Below are positions 6,290 to 14,222 of a stretch of DNA of 17,497 bases, piece after piece (within the stretch, counting starts at the first letter, position 1; every line of letters begins with the position of its first letter). The DNA is from an uncultured Eubacteriales bacterium (GTDB lineage: Bacteria; Bacillota; Clostridia; Oscillospirales; Acutalibacteraceae): NCBI GenBank assembly GCA_910580045.1, contig CAJTXF010000056.1, positions 1 through 17,497 of the forward strand, in the 5' to 3' direction. The position numbers were made by a program, and so were the translations under genes. Under the pieces are notes generated by a model. It was not told the origin of the DNA. It did not search any database and worked only from the letters and a program-made list of their open reading frames with translations.

Positions 6290-6359
6290 ATTGCCCCATG
6301 GAGTGGAGAGGCAGGCGGCTTTCATGGCAGAGCTGGAACGCCTCATTGAGAACAGTTGA
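6270..6359 (+). CDS. possible overlapping 29-aa ORF
   Basis: ATG 6270 opens a different frame inside the end of the 57-aa gene (20-nt overlap) and reads MNRTTSELPHGVERQAAFMA then a short amphipathic helix ending in ENS. GGAG lies about 11 nt upstream. The composition is protein-like and the stop sits just before the terminator, which suggests a translationally coupled small protein. At this length chance cannot be excluded. Confidence 0.4.
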   Translation: MNRTTSELPHGVERQAAFMAELERLIENS

Positions 6360-6365
6360 CGAAAA

Positions 6366-6397
6366 AAGCCTCCCGTATCACCCGATACAGGAGGCTT
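6366..6397. terminator. bidirectional intrinsic terminator
   Basis: Arms 6366-6379 and 6384-6397 pair with one mismatch around a 4-base loop. On the minus strand the stem is followed by a run of T (from the GAAAAAAG at 6361-6368), a textbook terminator for the GNAT gene. On the plus strand a T-rich tail follows, ending the small-ORF transcript. Confidence 0.85.
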
Positions 6398-6411
6398 CTT
6401 CTATTATCTTC

Positions 6412-6924
6412 TTATTCCCCCAGCAGCGCCTCAAAGGCCAGCCGCTGGGTGCCGTCCTCCACACGGATAATGCCCCGGTATTCCAGGCCGTTCTTGGCCA
6501 TCACCCGCTGCATGGGCTGGTTATCCCGGTGGGTGTCCCCCCGGAGGATGGCCACGCCCCGCTCTTTCGCCTGGCGCTTCAGCTCGTCAAAAAGCATCCC
6601 GGCCAGTCCCCGGCCCTTGGCGCTGTCCGCCACTGCCATCCGGTGAAGGAAGCCGTACTCCCCCTCCCCCAGCCAGCGGCCCTGCTCCATCACCCGGTAG
6701 GTGGGCTCCTCTCCAAAGCCCAGGCAGGCATAGGCCAACACCTGGCCGTTCTCGGTAATCACAAAGCCCCTGTCCTCTGCAATGTCCTTGGCCGCGTCCG
6801 AGGCGTCCGGGTACCCGTCCTGCCACTGCTCCACCCCCGCGGCCCGAAGGGCGGCCCGGGCCTGGTCATACAGCCCGCCAATGGCCTGGGCATCCTCTGG
6901 CCTTGCTTTACGAAGTTCCAGCAT
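6412..6924 (-). CDS. GNAT-family N-acetyltransferase
   Basis: The 170-aa product has the GNAT order: an N-terminal LRKARPEDAQAI strand and helix, a WQDGYP segment, and motif A at residues 93-115 (LHRMAVADSAKGRGLAGMLF) with the acetyl-CoA loop KGRGLA, followed by NGLEYRG near the end. The acceptor is unknown. ATG 6924 is 2 nt beyond the clp stop codon, so translation is coupled to the unfoldase gene, and the terminator at 6366-6397 closes the unit. Confidence 0.85.
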   Translation of the reverse strand: MLELRKARPEDAQAIGGLYDQARAALRAAGVEQWQDGYPDASDAAKDIAEDRGFVITENGQVLAYACLGFGEEPTYRVMEQGRWLGEGEYGFLHRMAVADSAKGRGLAGMLFDELKRQAKERGVAILRGDTHRDNQPMQRVMAKNGLEYRGIIRVEDGTQRLAFEALLGE

Positions 6925-6926
6925 GG

Positions 6927-9242
6927 TTACAATACCTCCACCTTCAATTCCTCTTCCCGCGCCGAGATGGCAATGCCGCTGACAGCGCCCTCGCCCCGCT
7001 CCACCAGCAGGGAGGCCAGCTTATCCTCCACCTCCCGGCGGATGCGGCTGCGCAAATCCCTGGCCCCGGAGCGCCCGCCAATGGATTTTTTGGCCAGCAG
7101 CTCACAGGCGCTCTGGTCATACCGGAAAGCGATGCCCTTTTCTTTCAGGGAGCCCACATACTCCTCCAGCATCAGCCCGGCGATTTTCCGGAAGTCCGCC
7201 TCATCCAGGGGCCGGAAGATGACCACCTCGTCAATGCGGCTCAAAAACTCTGGCCGCAGGAACTCGCCCAGGGCCTTTTCCGCCTTTTCCCGGCTCATAT
7301 CCTCCTGGGTTTTTGCAAAGCCCAGGGCGCTCTCCCGGCGCTCGCTGCCCGCGTTGGAGGTCATAATAATGACCGTGTTCTCAAAGTTCACAGTTCTGCC
7401 GTGGGCATCCGTGACCCGGCCCTCGTCCAGAATCTGCAGCAGAATGTTCATCACATCCGGGTGGGCCTTCTCGATTTCATCAAACAGCAGCACTGAGTAG
7501 GGCCTGCGCCGGACCTTCTCTGTCAGCTGCCCGGCCTCGTCATAGCCCACATAGCCTGGGGGCGAGCCAATCAGCCGGGAGACCGAGTGCTTCTCCATAA
7601 ACTCTGACATGTCCAGGCGAATCATGGTCTCCGGCGTGTCGAACAGCTCCTCGGACAGCACCCGGACCAGCTCGGTTTTGCCTGTGCCTGTGGGCCCCAC
7701 GAAGATAAACGAGGCGGGCCGCCTTCTGGGGCTGATTTGCACCCGGCTGCGGCGCACAGCAGCGGACACCGCCTTTACGGCCTCCTCCTGGCCGATAATC
7801 CGCCGGGAGAGCACCTCCTCCAGGCCAGCCAGCTTCTGCAAATCCCCGGCCTCGATTTTCGCCGCCGGGATGCCCGTCCACAGCTCTACCACGTCTGCCA
7901 AATCCCGCTCCTCCACCTGGGAGAAGACCCCTTCTGTGCGCAGTTTGTCCAGGCCCTCCTCCAGGGTGGCGATGCGATAGTGGGTCTTGGCCAGCTCCTC
8001 ATAGTCCACAGAGTGGTGGCCCGCCGGGTTGGACAAATCCTGCTCCCGCACCCGCTCCCGGTTCAAATCCAGCTCCAGCTTATCATACTCCTCCAGCCGC
8101 TTGTTCCGCAGGGCCGCGCTGGTACAGGCCTCGTCCAGCAAATCAATGGCCTTATCCGGCAGGTACCGGTCGTTGATGTACCGCTCTGCCAGCACCACCA
8201 GCCGCCGGGCCACCTGCTCTGAGACAGTCACCCGGTGGTATTTCTCATAATAGCCCTTGATGCCCAGAATCACCTGGGCAGCCTCCTCCAAAGAGGGCTC
8301 GTTCACAGTAACAGGCTGGAAGCGCCGCTCCAGGGCAGCGTCCTTCTCAATATACTTGCGGTACTCCTTGAAGGTAGTGGCCCCAATCACCTGAATCTCC
8401 CCCCGGGAGAGGGCGGGCTTCAGGATGTTGGCAGCGTTCATGCTGCCCTCCGCGTCCCCGGTGCCCACCAGGTTGTGGACCTCGTCAATAAAGAGAATCA
8501 CGTTCCCGTCTGCCCGGACCTCCTCCACCAGGCCCTTGATTCTGCTCTCGAACTGGCCCCGGAACTGGGTGCCAGCCACCAGGGCTGTCAAATCCAGCAG
8601 CTGGACCTCCTTCTGCTGGAGCCGGACAGGCACATCCCCCTGGGCAATGCGCAGGGCAAGCCCCTCTGCCACAGCGGTTTTGCCCACGCCGGGCTCGCCA
8701 ATCAGGCAGGGGTTGTTCTTGGTTCGGCGGGAGAGAATCTGCACCACCCGCTGAATCTCCTTCTCCCGGCCAATGATGCTGTCCAGCTCCCCGGCCCGGG
8801 CCCGGGCGGTCAAATCCGTGCAGTAATTCTGGATGTGCTTGCGCTTCTTCTTGTGGACATTCTCCCGGCGCTCCCGCACAGTCCGGGCCGGGAAGCCCCA
8901 TCCCACGCCGCTGTCCTCCCCGCTGTCAGAGGCCCGCAGCATCTCGGCAGGCAGGGTGGCAGCCCCGCCAGGGGAGAAATCCGCCTCCCCTTCCTCCTCC
9001 TCCTGGGCGTCCATGCGCATCAGCTGGGTCATCTGCTCTGTGGCCTCCTGAAACTCCTCCTCCGTCATTCCGGTGGTGCGCTTCAAGGTGTCCATCATGT
9101 TGTCCATCAAATCATTGACCGGCTGGATTCCCAGCTCTTTGGCGCAGACAAAGCAGTACCCCTTCATGTCCTTGCTGTCCGCGGACTGGGACACAAACAC
9201 TGTGGCAGGCCGCTTGCGGCATCTTGTACAAAGCATCATCAT
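6927..9242 (-). CDS. ClpE-like AAA+ unfoldase (Hsp100, ClpP-type)
   Basis: The 771-aa product starts with a four-Cys zinc finger (Cys5, Cys8, Cys30, Cys33) as in ClpE, not the double Clp_N repeat of ClpC. A Glu-rich linker (about 60-110) follows. D1 has Walker A GEPGVGKT (182-189) and Walker B ILFIDE; D2 has GPTGTGKT (516-523) and LLFDEIEKAHPD. LGF at 640-642 fits the ClpP-contact loop, so it probably feeds ClpP. No clpP lies nearby. A run of GGAGG lies 6-9 nt before a triple ATG; the first is used. A promoter at 9440-9468 gives a leader of about 190 nt. No CtsR heptad pair was recognised. The exact name (ClpE or a clade-specific paralogue) is unsettled. Confidence 0.9.
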   Translation of the reverse strand: MMMLCTRCRKRPATVFVSQSADSKDMKGYCFVCAKELGIQPVNDLMDNMMDTLKRTTGMTEEEFQEATEQMTQLMRMDAQEEEEGEADFSPGGAATLPAEMLRASDSGEDSGVGWGFPARTVRERRENVHKKKRKHIQNYCTDLTARARAGELDSIIGREKEIQRVVQILSRRTKNNPCLIGEPGVGKTAVAEGLALRIAQGDVPVRLQQKEVQLLDLTALVAGTQFRGQFESRIKGLVEEVRADGNVILFIDEVHNLVGTGDAEGSMNAANILKPALSRGEIQVIGATTFKEYRKYIEKDAALERRFQPVTVNEPSLEEAAQVILGIKGYYEKYHRVTVSEQVARRLVVLAERYINDRYLPDKAIDLLDEACTSAALRNKRLEEYDKLELDLNRERVREQDLSNPAGHHSVDYEELAKTHYRIATLEEGLDKLRTEGVFSQVEERDLADVVELWTGIPAAKIEAGDLQKLAGLEEVLSRRIIGQEEAVKAVSAAVRRSRVQISPRRRPASFIFVGPTGTGKTELVRVLSEELFDTPETMIRLDMSEFMEKHSVSRLIGSPPGYVGYDEAGQLTEKVRRRPYSVLLFDEIEKAHPDVMNILLQILDEGRVTDAHGRTVNFENTVIIMTSNAGSERRESALGFAKTQEDMSREKAEKALGEFLRPEFLSRIDEVVIFRPLDEADFRKIAGLMLEEYVGSLKEKGIAFRYDQSACELLAKKSIGGRSGARDLRSRIRREVEDKLASLLVERGEGAVSGIAISAREEELKVEVL

Positions 9243-9294
9243 TGAGTATCCTCCTCCTGCGAGGCCGCGGCTGCGGCCCCACTATCCCGAGAAA

Positions 9295-9319
9295 GGGAAC
9301 ACGTGCCTGCCGTGTTCCC
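9295..9319. promoter_or_regulatory. hairpin in clp leader
   Basis: GGGAACACG (9295-9303) and CGTGTTCCC (9311-9319) pair perfectly around a 7-base loop, about 53 bases before the clp start. The block CGTGTTCCCCC recurs at 10226-10236. It may regulate clp translation or stability. Confidence 0.5.
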
Positions 9320-9439
9320 CCTGTAATATACGTTCATCATTCCGTCAGCAGTACGCCCTATGCCCGGAGGAGCCATGGGCGCCCCAAGCGCCTGCGCGCC
9401 GGGCCGCGGACCCTTTGCTGCGGAAGCCGTGCTGTGTAC

Positions 9440-9468
9440 ATTATACCACGCAGGCACTGGCATTTCAT
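9440..9468 (-). promoter_or_regulatory. promoter of clp gene
   Basis: On the minus strand: ATGAAA (9468-9463), 17-bp spacer, TATAAT (9445-9440), with TGG forming an extended -10. The -35 is one base from TTGAAA. Confidence 0.7.
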
Positions 9469-9498
9469 TAACAACCTTTTAACTTTTCCCTTCTGCCC

Positions 9499-10170
9499 CT
9501 ATTTTTTATTGGAAAAATAGGAAACTGCCTGAGAAAAAGGGCAGAGCCGGCCTTTTTCCACCCAATCAATCTGCCCCAGATAAGAGATTTCGCCCTCTGC
9601 CGCGAAAATGGCGCTGTTGTCCCTCATGGCGCAGATGGGCAGCTCCATGGAAATCTCCAGCAGGGCTGACACCAGCGCCTGGTCCTGGCCGTCAAAATGG
9701 GGCTTGACTGTAATATCAGCCAGGCCCAGGCCCTCATAAGGGACTGGGGACTCCTTGGTATCCAGAGAGCGCCTGGCCATGTTGATTGCCCCGGCGCTGA
9801 CCCCCAGCACCACCCCTGTGGACTCCTGGATGGCCGCGCCCAGCCCCTTGTCCTGAATCAGCCGGAGCTGCTGCCCAGGATGGCCGCCCATCAGAAAGAT
9901 GCAGGAGGCCCCCTGAATCCATTTCACGGCAAGAGGGGCCTCTGTCCGGCAGTCAATCACATGGCGCTGGGCAAAAGAGATGCCATAATCCAAAAACATC
10001 TGATACATACCAGCCGCGTCGCTGTCATTTCTCTCATAATCCTCTGGCCAGGCGCTTACAAAAACCAGGCTGTCTCGGCAGGCCAGGGCCTTGTCCAGCC
10101 GCCCGGCCACCTCAGGAGGGAAACAGCGGTCAGGAAACCCGCTGAAAAATCCTAATAGCCGATGCTCCAT
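9499..10170 (-). CDS. peptidase E-like serine peptidase (family S51)
   Basis: The 223-aa product has the S51 nucleophile elbow VLGVSAGAIN with Ser125, the upstream FLMGGHPGQQ oxyanion-side motif (92-101) and a later PHFD block. S51 enzymes such as peptidase E are cytoplasmic and release N-terminal Asp dipeptides; cyanophycinase is a relative, and the true substrate here is not known. AGGAGG lies 8 nt before ATG 10170. No clear promoter was found in the 117-bp gap to the upstream gene, which holds a strong hairpin. The last codons lie in a 9-bp inverted repeat (9498-9521). Confidence 0.85.
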   Translation of the reverse strand: MEHRLLGFFSGFPDRCFPPEVAGRLDKALACRDSLVFVSAWPEDYERNDSDAAGMYQMFLDYGISFAQRHVIDCRTEAPLAVKWIQGASCIFLMGGHPGQQLRLIQDKGLGAAIQESTGVVLGVSAGAINMARRSLDTKESPVPYEGLGLADITVKPHFDGQDQALVSALLEISMELPICAMRDNSAIFAAEGEISYLGQIDWVEKGRLCPFSQAVSYFSNKK

Positions 10171-10226
10171 ACCAGCTGCCTCCTATTCGTTTATTCGCTG
10201 GGAGTGTCCGTTCCGAGGAGTTTTTC

Positions 10227-10257
10227 GTGTTCCCCCGCCCTGCGGGCGGGGGAACAC
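10227..10257. repeat. perfect 14-bp GC-rich hairpin
   Basis: Arms 10227-10240 and 10244-10257 pair perfectly around a TGC loop, between the phosphatidyltransferase and peptidase E genes. The minus-strand stem is followed by A, not T, so it is not a standard terminator; it may be a mRNA-stabilising or repeat hairpin. Confidence 0.7.
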
Positions 10258-10287
10258 AGATGATTATCTCAGTGATTTGGACAATCC

Positions 10288-10965
10288 CTATTCGCTCCAT
10301 GTGTTGTCTTCCTTTTTCTCCGCCTCCGGCGCTGTCCCCCGCAGAATCGCCCGGAATATCCGGAAATACCGCACCGCCGCGTAGACCATCATCACAGCGG
10401 TCAGGCCCAGCAGGATATGGGCCCACAGGTTGAAGGTGTCAGGCTTCATCAGCCCGGCCCCGTCCATAATCACAATCACCGCAATGGAGATATAAAACAT
10501 CACAGTGGCTGCTTTCCCATACCACTTGGCCGCGCAGGGCCGCTTGTGCTTTTTCAGCAGCAGCCCCGCACAGCACAGCATGGAGAGCTCCTTCACAATA
10601 AACAGCAGCAAAAAGGGCCGGATTGCCGGAAAGCGCAGGGCAATGCACACTGCCACCACCCCCTGGGTCAGCTTGTCGGCAAAGGGGTCCAGGATTTTCC
10701 CCAGCTCGGTTACCTGGTCAAAACGCCTGGCCACCCATCCATCCAGCATGTCCGTCAGGCCGGAGAGCACCAGGGCCCCTGCTGCCGCCGCCACATGCCC
10801 GCTCAGATAAAAGGCCGCGAAAAAGGGCACAAGCAAAATCCGCGCCGCGGACATCAGGTTGGGTATGGTCAGTATTCGTTTCAGCTCTCTTTTCTCCTGG
10901 GCCATGCTCTGGCTGTCCTTTCTGTTCCCCATTCGGTTTCCCGTTTCTTTCCCTGTTATCTCCAT
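10288..10965 (-). CDS. CDP-alcohol phosphatidyltransferase (PgsA-like)
   Basis: The 225-aa membrane protein carries the full family signature: Asp72, Asp75-Gly76, Ala79-Arg80, Gly89, Asp93 and Asp97 in the D-x2-DG-x2-AR-x8-G-x3-D-x3-D spacing. The family joins a CDP-activated lipid to an alcohol; glycerol phosphate is the commonest acceptor in Firmicutes, but this protein is not assigned further. Several hydrophobic helices follow. The start is ATG 10965: AAGGAG, which overlaps the cvpA stop codon, lies 9 nt upstream. An in-frame TTG at 10986 would start inside cvpA. The N-terminal 30 residues are charged and poorly conserved-looking. It is translationally coupled to cvpA. Confidence 0.85.
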   Translation of the reverse strand: MEITGKETGNRMGNRKDSQSMAQEKRELKRILTIPNLMSAARILLVPFFAAFYLSGHVAAAAGALVLSGLTDMLDGWVARRFDQVTELGKILDPFADKLTQGVVAVCIALRFPAIRPFLLLFIVKELSMLCCAGLLLKKHKRPCAAKWYGKAATVMFYISIAVIVIMDGAGLMKPDTFNLWAHILLGLTAVMMVYAAVRYFRIFRAILRGTAPEAEKKEDNTWSE

Positions 10966-10978
10966 GATATTGAGCTCC

Positions 10979-11677
10979 TTAGACAAACATCCCCTTCAAG
11001 GGATTCATCTCCACAAATATCCCCACAATCAGCGAATGGTCCAGCACCTGCCCCACCTGATACTGAGTATTCCCATCCAGCAGGGGCATAAACACCGTGA
11101 CAACCGCCACCACTATCCACACGCTGAGCAGGGCCAGCAAAAAGCCAAAAATCCCCCCCAGCAGGCCGTCCAGATACCCCAGCATGGGGAACTTGAGCAG
11201 GCTGCCCACCAGGCTGGCCAAAAAGCGCACCACAATCATCAGCAGGCTGAACAGCACGATAACCGCCAGCACCTTGAGAAAGCTCACCATCACAGGGGCC
11301 AGATAGTCTGTCACCATGGCCGCCGCCTGGCCGCTTTGGGCTGTAATCTGCCCGCTGATGGACGAGGCGGTCACCCCGGCCTCCTCCAGGGCACGGAGCA
11401 GGAAATCCGGCAGGTTTGACAAAAACTGCTGAATCCCCTCTGTGGCGCTGCCCACCCCCATGGTGTCCAGCGTCTCGGTTATCTTCTCAATAATGGCGCC
11501 CCGGAACAGGTTGTCAAACAGCCACTGGGCCAGGGCCCCGCCCAGGGCGGAGGCCAGGCAGGCCGCAATCACCGAACCGAGAAAATGCACCACAGAGCGG
11601 ATAAAGCCCCTGTGCACCCCAATCAGCACACACACAAGGCACACGCCCACAATCACCGCGTCCAGCGCGTATCCCAT
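10979..11677 (-). CDS. CvpA-family membrane protein
   Basis: The 232-aa product has four hydrophobic segments, two at residues 5-50 and two at about 135-200, with a Gly-rich GLLGGIFGF motif in the last, as in the CvpA family (colicin V production homologues; the role in Firmicutes is unclear). A Ser/Gln-rich extracellular-type loop lies between. AAGGAGG precedes ATG 11677 by 8 nt. Its promoter lies at 11733-11761. The next gene begins 13 bases past the cvpA stop. Confidence 0.8.
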   Translation of the reverse strand: MGYALDAVIVGVCLVCVLIGVHRGFIRSVVHFLGSVIAACLASALGGALAQWLFDNLFRGAIIEKITETLDTMGVGSATEGIQQFLSNLPDFLLRALEEAGVTASSISGQITAQSGQAAAMVTDYLAPVMVSFLKVLAVIVLFSLLMIVVRFLASLVGSLLKFPMLGYLDGLLGGIFGFLLALLSVWIVVAVVTVFMPLLDGNTQYQVGQVLDHSLIVGIFVEMNPLKGMFV

Positions 11678-11732
11678 TTCATTCCCTCCTTACCAAAGCG
11701 CCCAAAGCGTATCCCATGGCGCTGTACCTTGG

Positions 11733-11761
11733 ATTATATCACAAACTCTGGGTTTCCACAA
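11733..11761 (-). promoter_or_regulatory. promoter of cvpA operon
   Basis: On the minus strand: TTGTGG (11761-11756), 17-bp spacer, TATAAT (11738-11733) preceded by TGA (extended -10). Two mutually exclusive small hairpins (11750-11771 and 11760-11774) overlap the -35. Confidence 0.7.
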
Positions 11762-11815
11762 GGGGAAACCCCTTACAGTTCTCTTTCATTCTCCTGAGTT
11801 TGTCCTGAAGCAGCC

Positions 11816-13117
11816 CTAGCTCACGCTGACGCTGCGCACCTCGCTGACCCCCAGCACATAGGCCCTGCTCTCACTGGCCAGGGCAATGCTTTTGGCGTCC
11901 GCCCCCCCGTCGGCCCGGCCCAGCTCCATGCCAGTGGTATAGTCACAGAACACCACCTGGCCCCCGGCCAGCAGGCCCACCACCCCGCCAAAGGCGGAGA
12001 TGGCCTCAATCCGCTGGGGCTGCTCTGCCCGCACCGGGTTGGATTCCCCCATGGGCTGGCCGCCGTCAATGGCAATCAGGGTGCTGGCCCCAGCGTGCTC
12101 ATAGGCTGAGATGGACAGGAACGCCCGGCCCCCGCTGAGGCAGAAGGCAGTCAGCTGCCGCCCCTGATAGCTGAATTCCGTGAACTGATAGTCCTGAGAG
12201 CGGGCTGACAGCAGCGCCGCGTTCCCCACCCCATAGATGACCCCGTTCTCCCCCCAGCTGGCCCCAAGCAGCAGATTGTCCCGGGTCTCATACTGGGCAA
12301 TGGGCTCTGTCTGGGTAAAGTCAAACACCGTCATCCGGGAGACCATCTCCCCCTTCTCACCGCACACAGTGCACACCACGCCAAAGGAGCCGTCATAGTT
12401 CAGGGCCAGGGCCGTGATGTAGTCATTGGCAAAGGGGTACTCATACTGCAGGCTGCCGTCCGGCATATAGACCTCCAGCTTAGAGGCCCCATGGCTGCCC
12501 TCCATGGCCAGGGCGAACTTGCCGCTGGGGGCAATGCAGCCAGTGATAATGTCGCTCCCGCTGATTCCCTGGGCCTGGATTCGCCCGCCGGAAATGGTCT
12601 GATATCCAGTGCTGCCCCCATTATACAGCAGGTACCGCCCCCCCGCTGCCCGGAGGAAGGGCTGGTTCAGGCTGTGGCGCAGGGAGAACTCCTCCTTGCC
12701 GTCCCCGTTGATGGCGGTCAGGGCCGTGTTGCTCAGCATCACCACAGAGCCCCCGTTGGCCAAGAAGTTGGACGCATACACATTGGCCCCTGTGATGGCC
12801 ACAGGGTAGCCGTCGCCCCCCTGGGCGCCTTTCAGCTGGTAGACCGCCCAGGTTTTCAGGTTGTCCCAGGTAAGGTACTCCCGGTTCACCCACAGGGACA
12901 GGCCTATCACCACCAGCAGCAGCACCAGGGAGATGTGGTACACTGCCTTGGGCAGATGCCGCTGGGCCCTTTTCCGGGCATATTCCTCCTCGCCCGGGCC
13001 CTCGTCATATTCATACTCAGCCACTGGATTTTCTATGCTGGGCCCCTGGCCCTCAGGCTGGTAGTCTTTCAGCCGGATGACTTTGGTCTCCTGGTCTCTC
13101 TTGCTGTGCTTTGCCAC
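11816..13117 (-). CDS. DUF5711 family membrane-anchored protein
   Basis: The 433-aa product has a charged cytoplasmic N-terminus (1-56), one membrane helix (about 58-77), and a long outer domain of repeated beta-rich blocks (SNTALTAINGDGK, GRYLLYNGGS, AISAFGGVVG) like a degenerate beta-propeller. This matches DUF5711, common in Clostridia and of unknown function. It starts at GTG 13117 with AAGGGGG 8 nt upstream. It follows truA by 18 bases and is the last gene of the operon. Confidence 0.75.
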   Translation of the reverse strand: MAKHSKRDQETKVIRLKDYQPEGQGPSIENPVAEYEYDEGPGEEEYARKRAQRHLPKAVYHISLVLLLVVIGLSLWVNREYLTWDNLKTWAVYQLKGAQGGDGYPVAITGANVYASNFLANGGSVVMLSNTALTAINGDGKEEFSLRHSLNQPFLRAAGGRYLLYNGGSTGYQTISGGRIQAQGISGSDIITGCIAPSGKFALAMEGSHGASKLEVYMPDGSLQYEYPFANDYITALALNYDGSFGVVCTVCGEKGEMVSRMTVFDFTQTEPIAQYETRDNLLLGASWGENGVIYGVGNAALLSARSQDYQFTEFSYQGRQLTAFCLSGGRAFLSISAYEHAGASTLIAIDGGQPMGESNPVRAEQPQRIEAISAFGGVVGLLAGGQVVFCDYTTGMELGRADGGADAKSIALASESRAYVLGVSEVRSVSVS

Positions 13118-13135
13118 TGTGCCGCCCCCTTGCTA

Positions 13136-13873
13136 TCAGTAAAATACCCGGTTCAGATACAGCCCGCAGGCCGGGGCAGTGGGCCCTGCCGCGGCCCTGT
13201 CCCGGGCCCCTATTACCTGGGGGATGTCCTCAGGCGTAAGCCTGCCCTGCTGCACCCGCAGCAGGGTCCCGGCCATAATGCGCACCATGTTGTAGAGGAA
13301 CCCGTCCGCCGCCACAGTGAACACCACCAAATCCCCCCGGCGCTCCACCTTGGCCTCTGTCACAGTGCGGGTGAAATCCCCCTGCTCCCGCCTGTCCAGG
13401 GTGCAGAAGGAGGTGAAATCGTGCCTGCCTATGTAGTGCCTGGCCGCCAAATCCAGCAGGCCCTCGTCCATGGGGTACCAGTAGTGCAGAGCCCGGCCCC
13501 GGAGGAAGGGCTCCCGCACCGGGTGATTCCATATTTCATAGCAGTACTCCTTGCCCTTGCAGCTGTACCTGGCGTGGAAATCCTCAGGCACCTCCCGGCA
13601 GCTTTTCACAGCCACATCCTCTGGCAGCCAGTGGTTCAGGGCAGCCAGCATCCGCTCTGGGGGGACAGCGCTCTCTGTCTTCAGGCTGACGCAGAACGCC
13701 CGGGCATGGACCCCAGTGTCCGTGCGGGAGCAGGCTTTCAAATCCTCGGAAAGGCCCGTGACCTTTTGGAGGGCTGTCTGAAAGACCTCCTGCACAGTAA
13801 GGGCGTTCTCCTGAATCTGCCAGCCGTGGTAGGCTGAGCCGTCATAGGTAATGGTAAAGAGCAGGTTGCGCAT
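13136..13873 (-). CDS. truA: tRNA pseudouridine(38-40) synthase TruA
   Basis: The 245-aa product has the TruA N-terminal ITYDGSAYHGWQIQ motif and the catalytic CSRTDTGVHA block with Asp52, plus FHARYSCKGKEY and the C-terminal GFLYNMVRIM motif. It modifies uridines 38-40 of tRNA anticodon arms. ATG 13873 is chosen since GGGAGGA lies about 6 nt before it; an in-frame TTG 15 bases upstream overlaps that site. In many Firmicutes truA directly follows ecfT; here three small genes separate them. Confidence 0.93.
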   Translation of the reverse strand: MRNLLFTITYDGSAYHGWQIQENALTVQEVFQTALQKVTGLSEDLKACSRTDTGVHARAFCVSLKTESAVPPERMLAALNHWLPEDVAVKSCREVPEDFHARYSCKGKEYCYEIWNHPVREPFLRGRALHYWYPMDEGLLDLAARHYIGRHDFTSFCTLDRREQGDFTRTVTEAKVERRGDLVVFTVAADGFLYNMVRIMAGTLLRVQQGRLTPEDIPQVIGARDRAAAGPTAPACGLYLNRVFY

Positions 13874-13898
13874 TCTGAATCCTCCCAAAAAACAGACG

Positions 13899-14218
13899 TT
13901 ATTTTTTTCGCCGCAGCTTCAAAGGGATGCCCCTCTTGTCCGCCGCGCCCTGGATCTCCTCCGCCACGGCCCGGCAAAGCCCGCCCGGCCCTCTGCCCGG
14001 GCCATGGCCGCCCGCAGTTCCGGCAGCTCCAGCAGGTTCACTGCCAGGAAGCAGAAAGTCTTTCTCCGCCCGTCATTGTACTGGGCCAGCAGCTTTTCCA
14101 GCAGCTCTGCCTTCTCCCCCTGCACCGGGCAATGGGGCAGGACTGGTTCCTGTTTCCGCAGCCCCCGCAGTGGCCTCAGCCTGCATGGGGCTGAGGCCGC
14201 AGCTGTAAGCCGCTCCAC
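13899..14218 (-). pseudogene. small uncharacterised gene, frameshifted
   Basis: From GTG 14218 the frame gives a 99-aa product with a plausible core GEKAELLEKLLAQYNDGRRK-TFCFLAVNLLELPELRAAMA, then turns into an Arg-rich shadow and stops at 13919. In the neighbouring frame the text becomes RAVAEEIQGAADKRGIPLKL and ends in a natural-looking RRKK stop at 13899-13901. The switch falls near 13975-13995 in a G/C-rich tract and needs one extra base to restore one frame. The gene starts 4 bases after the previous stop with GGAG upstream. The family is not recognised. Confidence 0.5.
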
Positions 14219-14222
14219 AAGC

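Noticed and set aside
6298..7500. 400-aa plus-strand open frame
   Set aside because: It runs through a terminator and antisense to two well-supported genes; the text is low-complexity Ser/Arg/Pro.
8235..9245. 336-aa plus-strand open frame
   Set aside because: It mirrors the zinc-finger and D1 part of the clp gene; a His/Leu/Gly-rich shadow without motifs.
9239..9463. 74-aa frame in the clp leader
   Set aside because: It begins inside the promoter, has no ribosome site, and overlaps the clp start.
10227..10257. intrinsic terminator
   Set aside because: The stem is strong, but the minus strand has A after it and the plus strand no T-run.
12491..13837. 448-aa plus-strand open frame
   Set aside because: It is antisense across the DUF5711 and truA genes and their boundary, so it is a codon-bias shadow.
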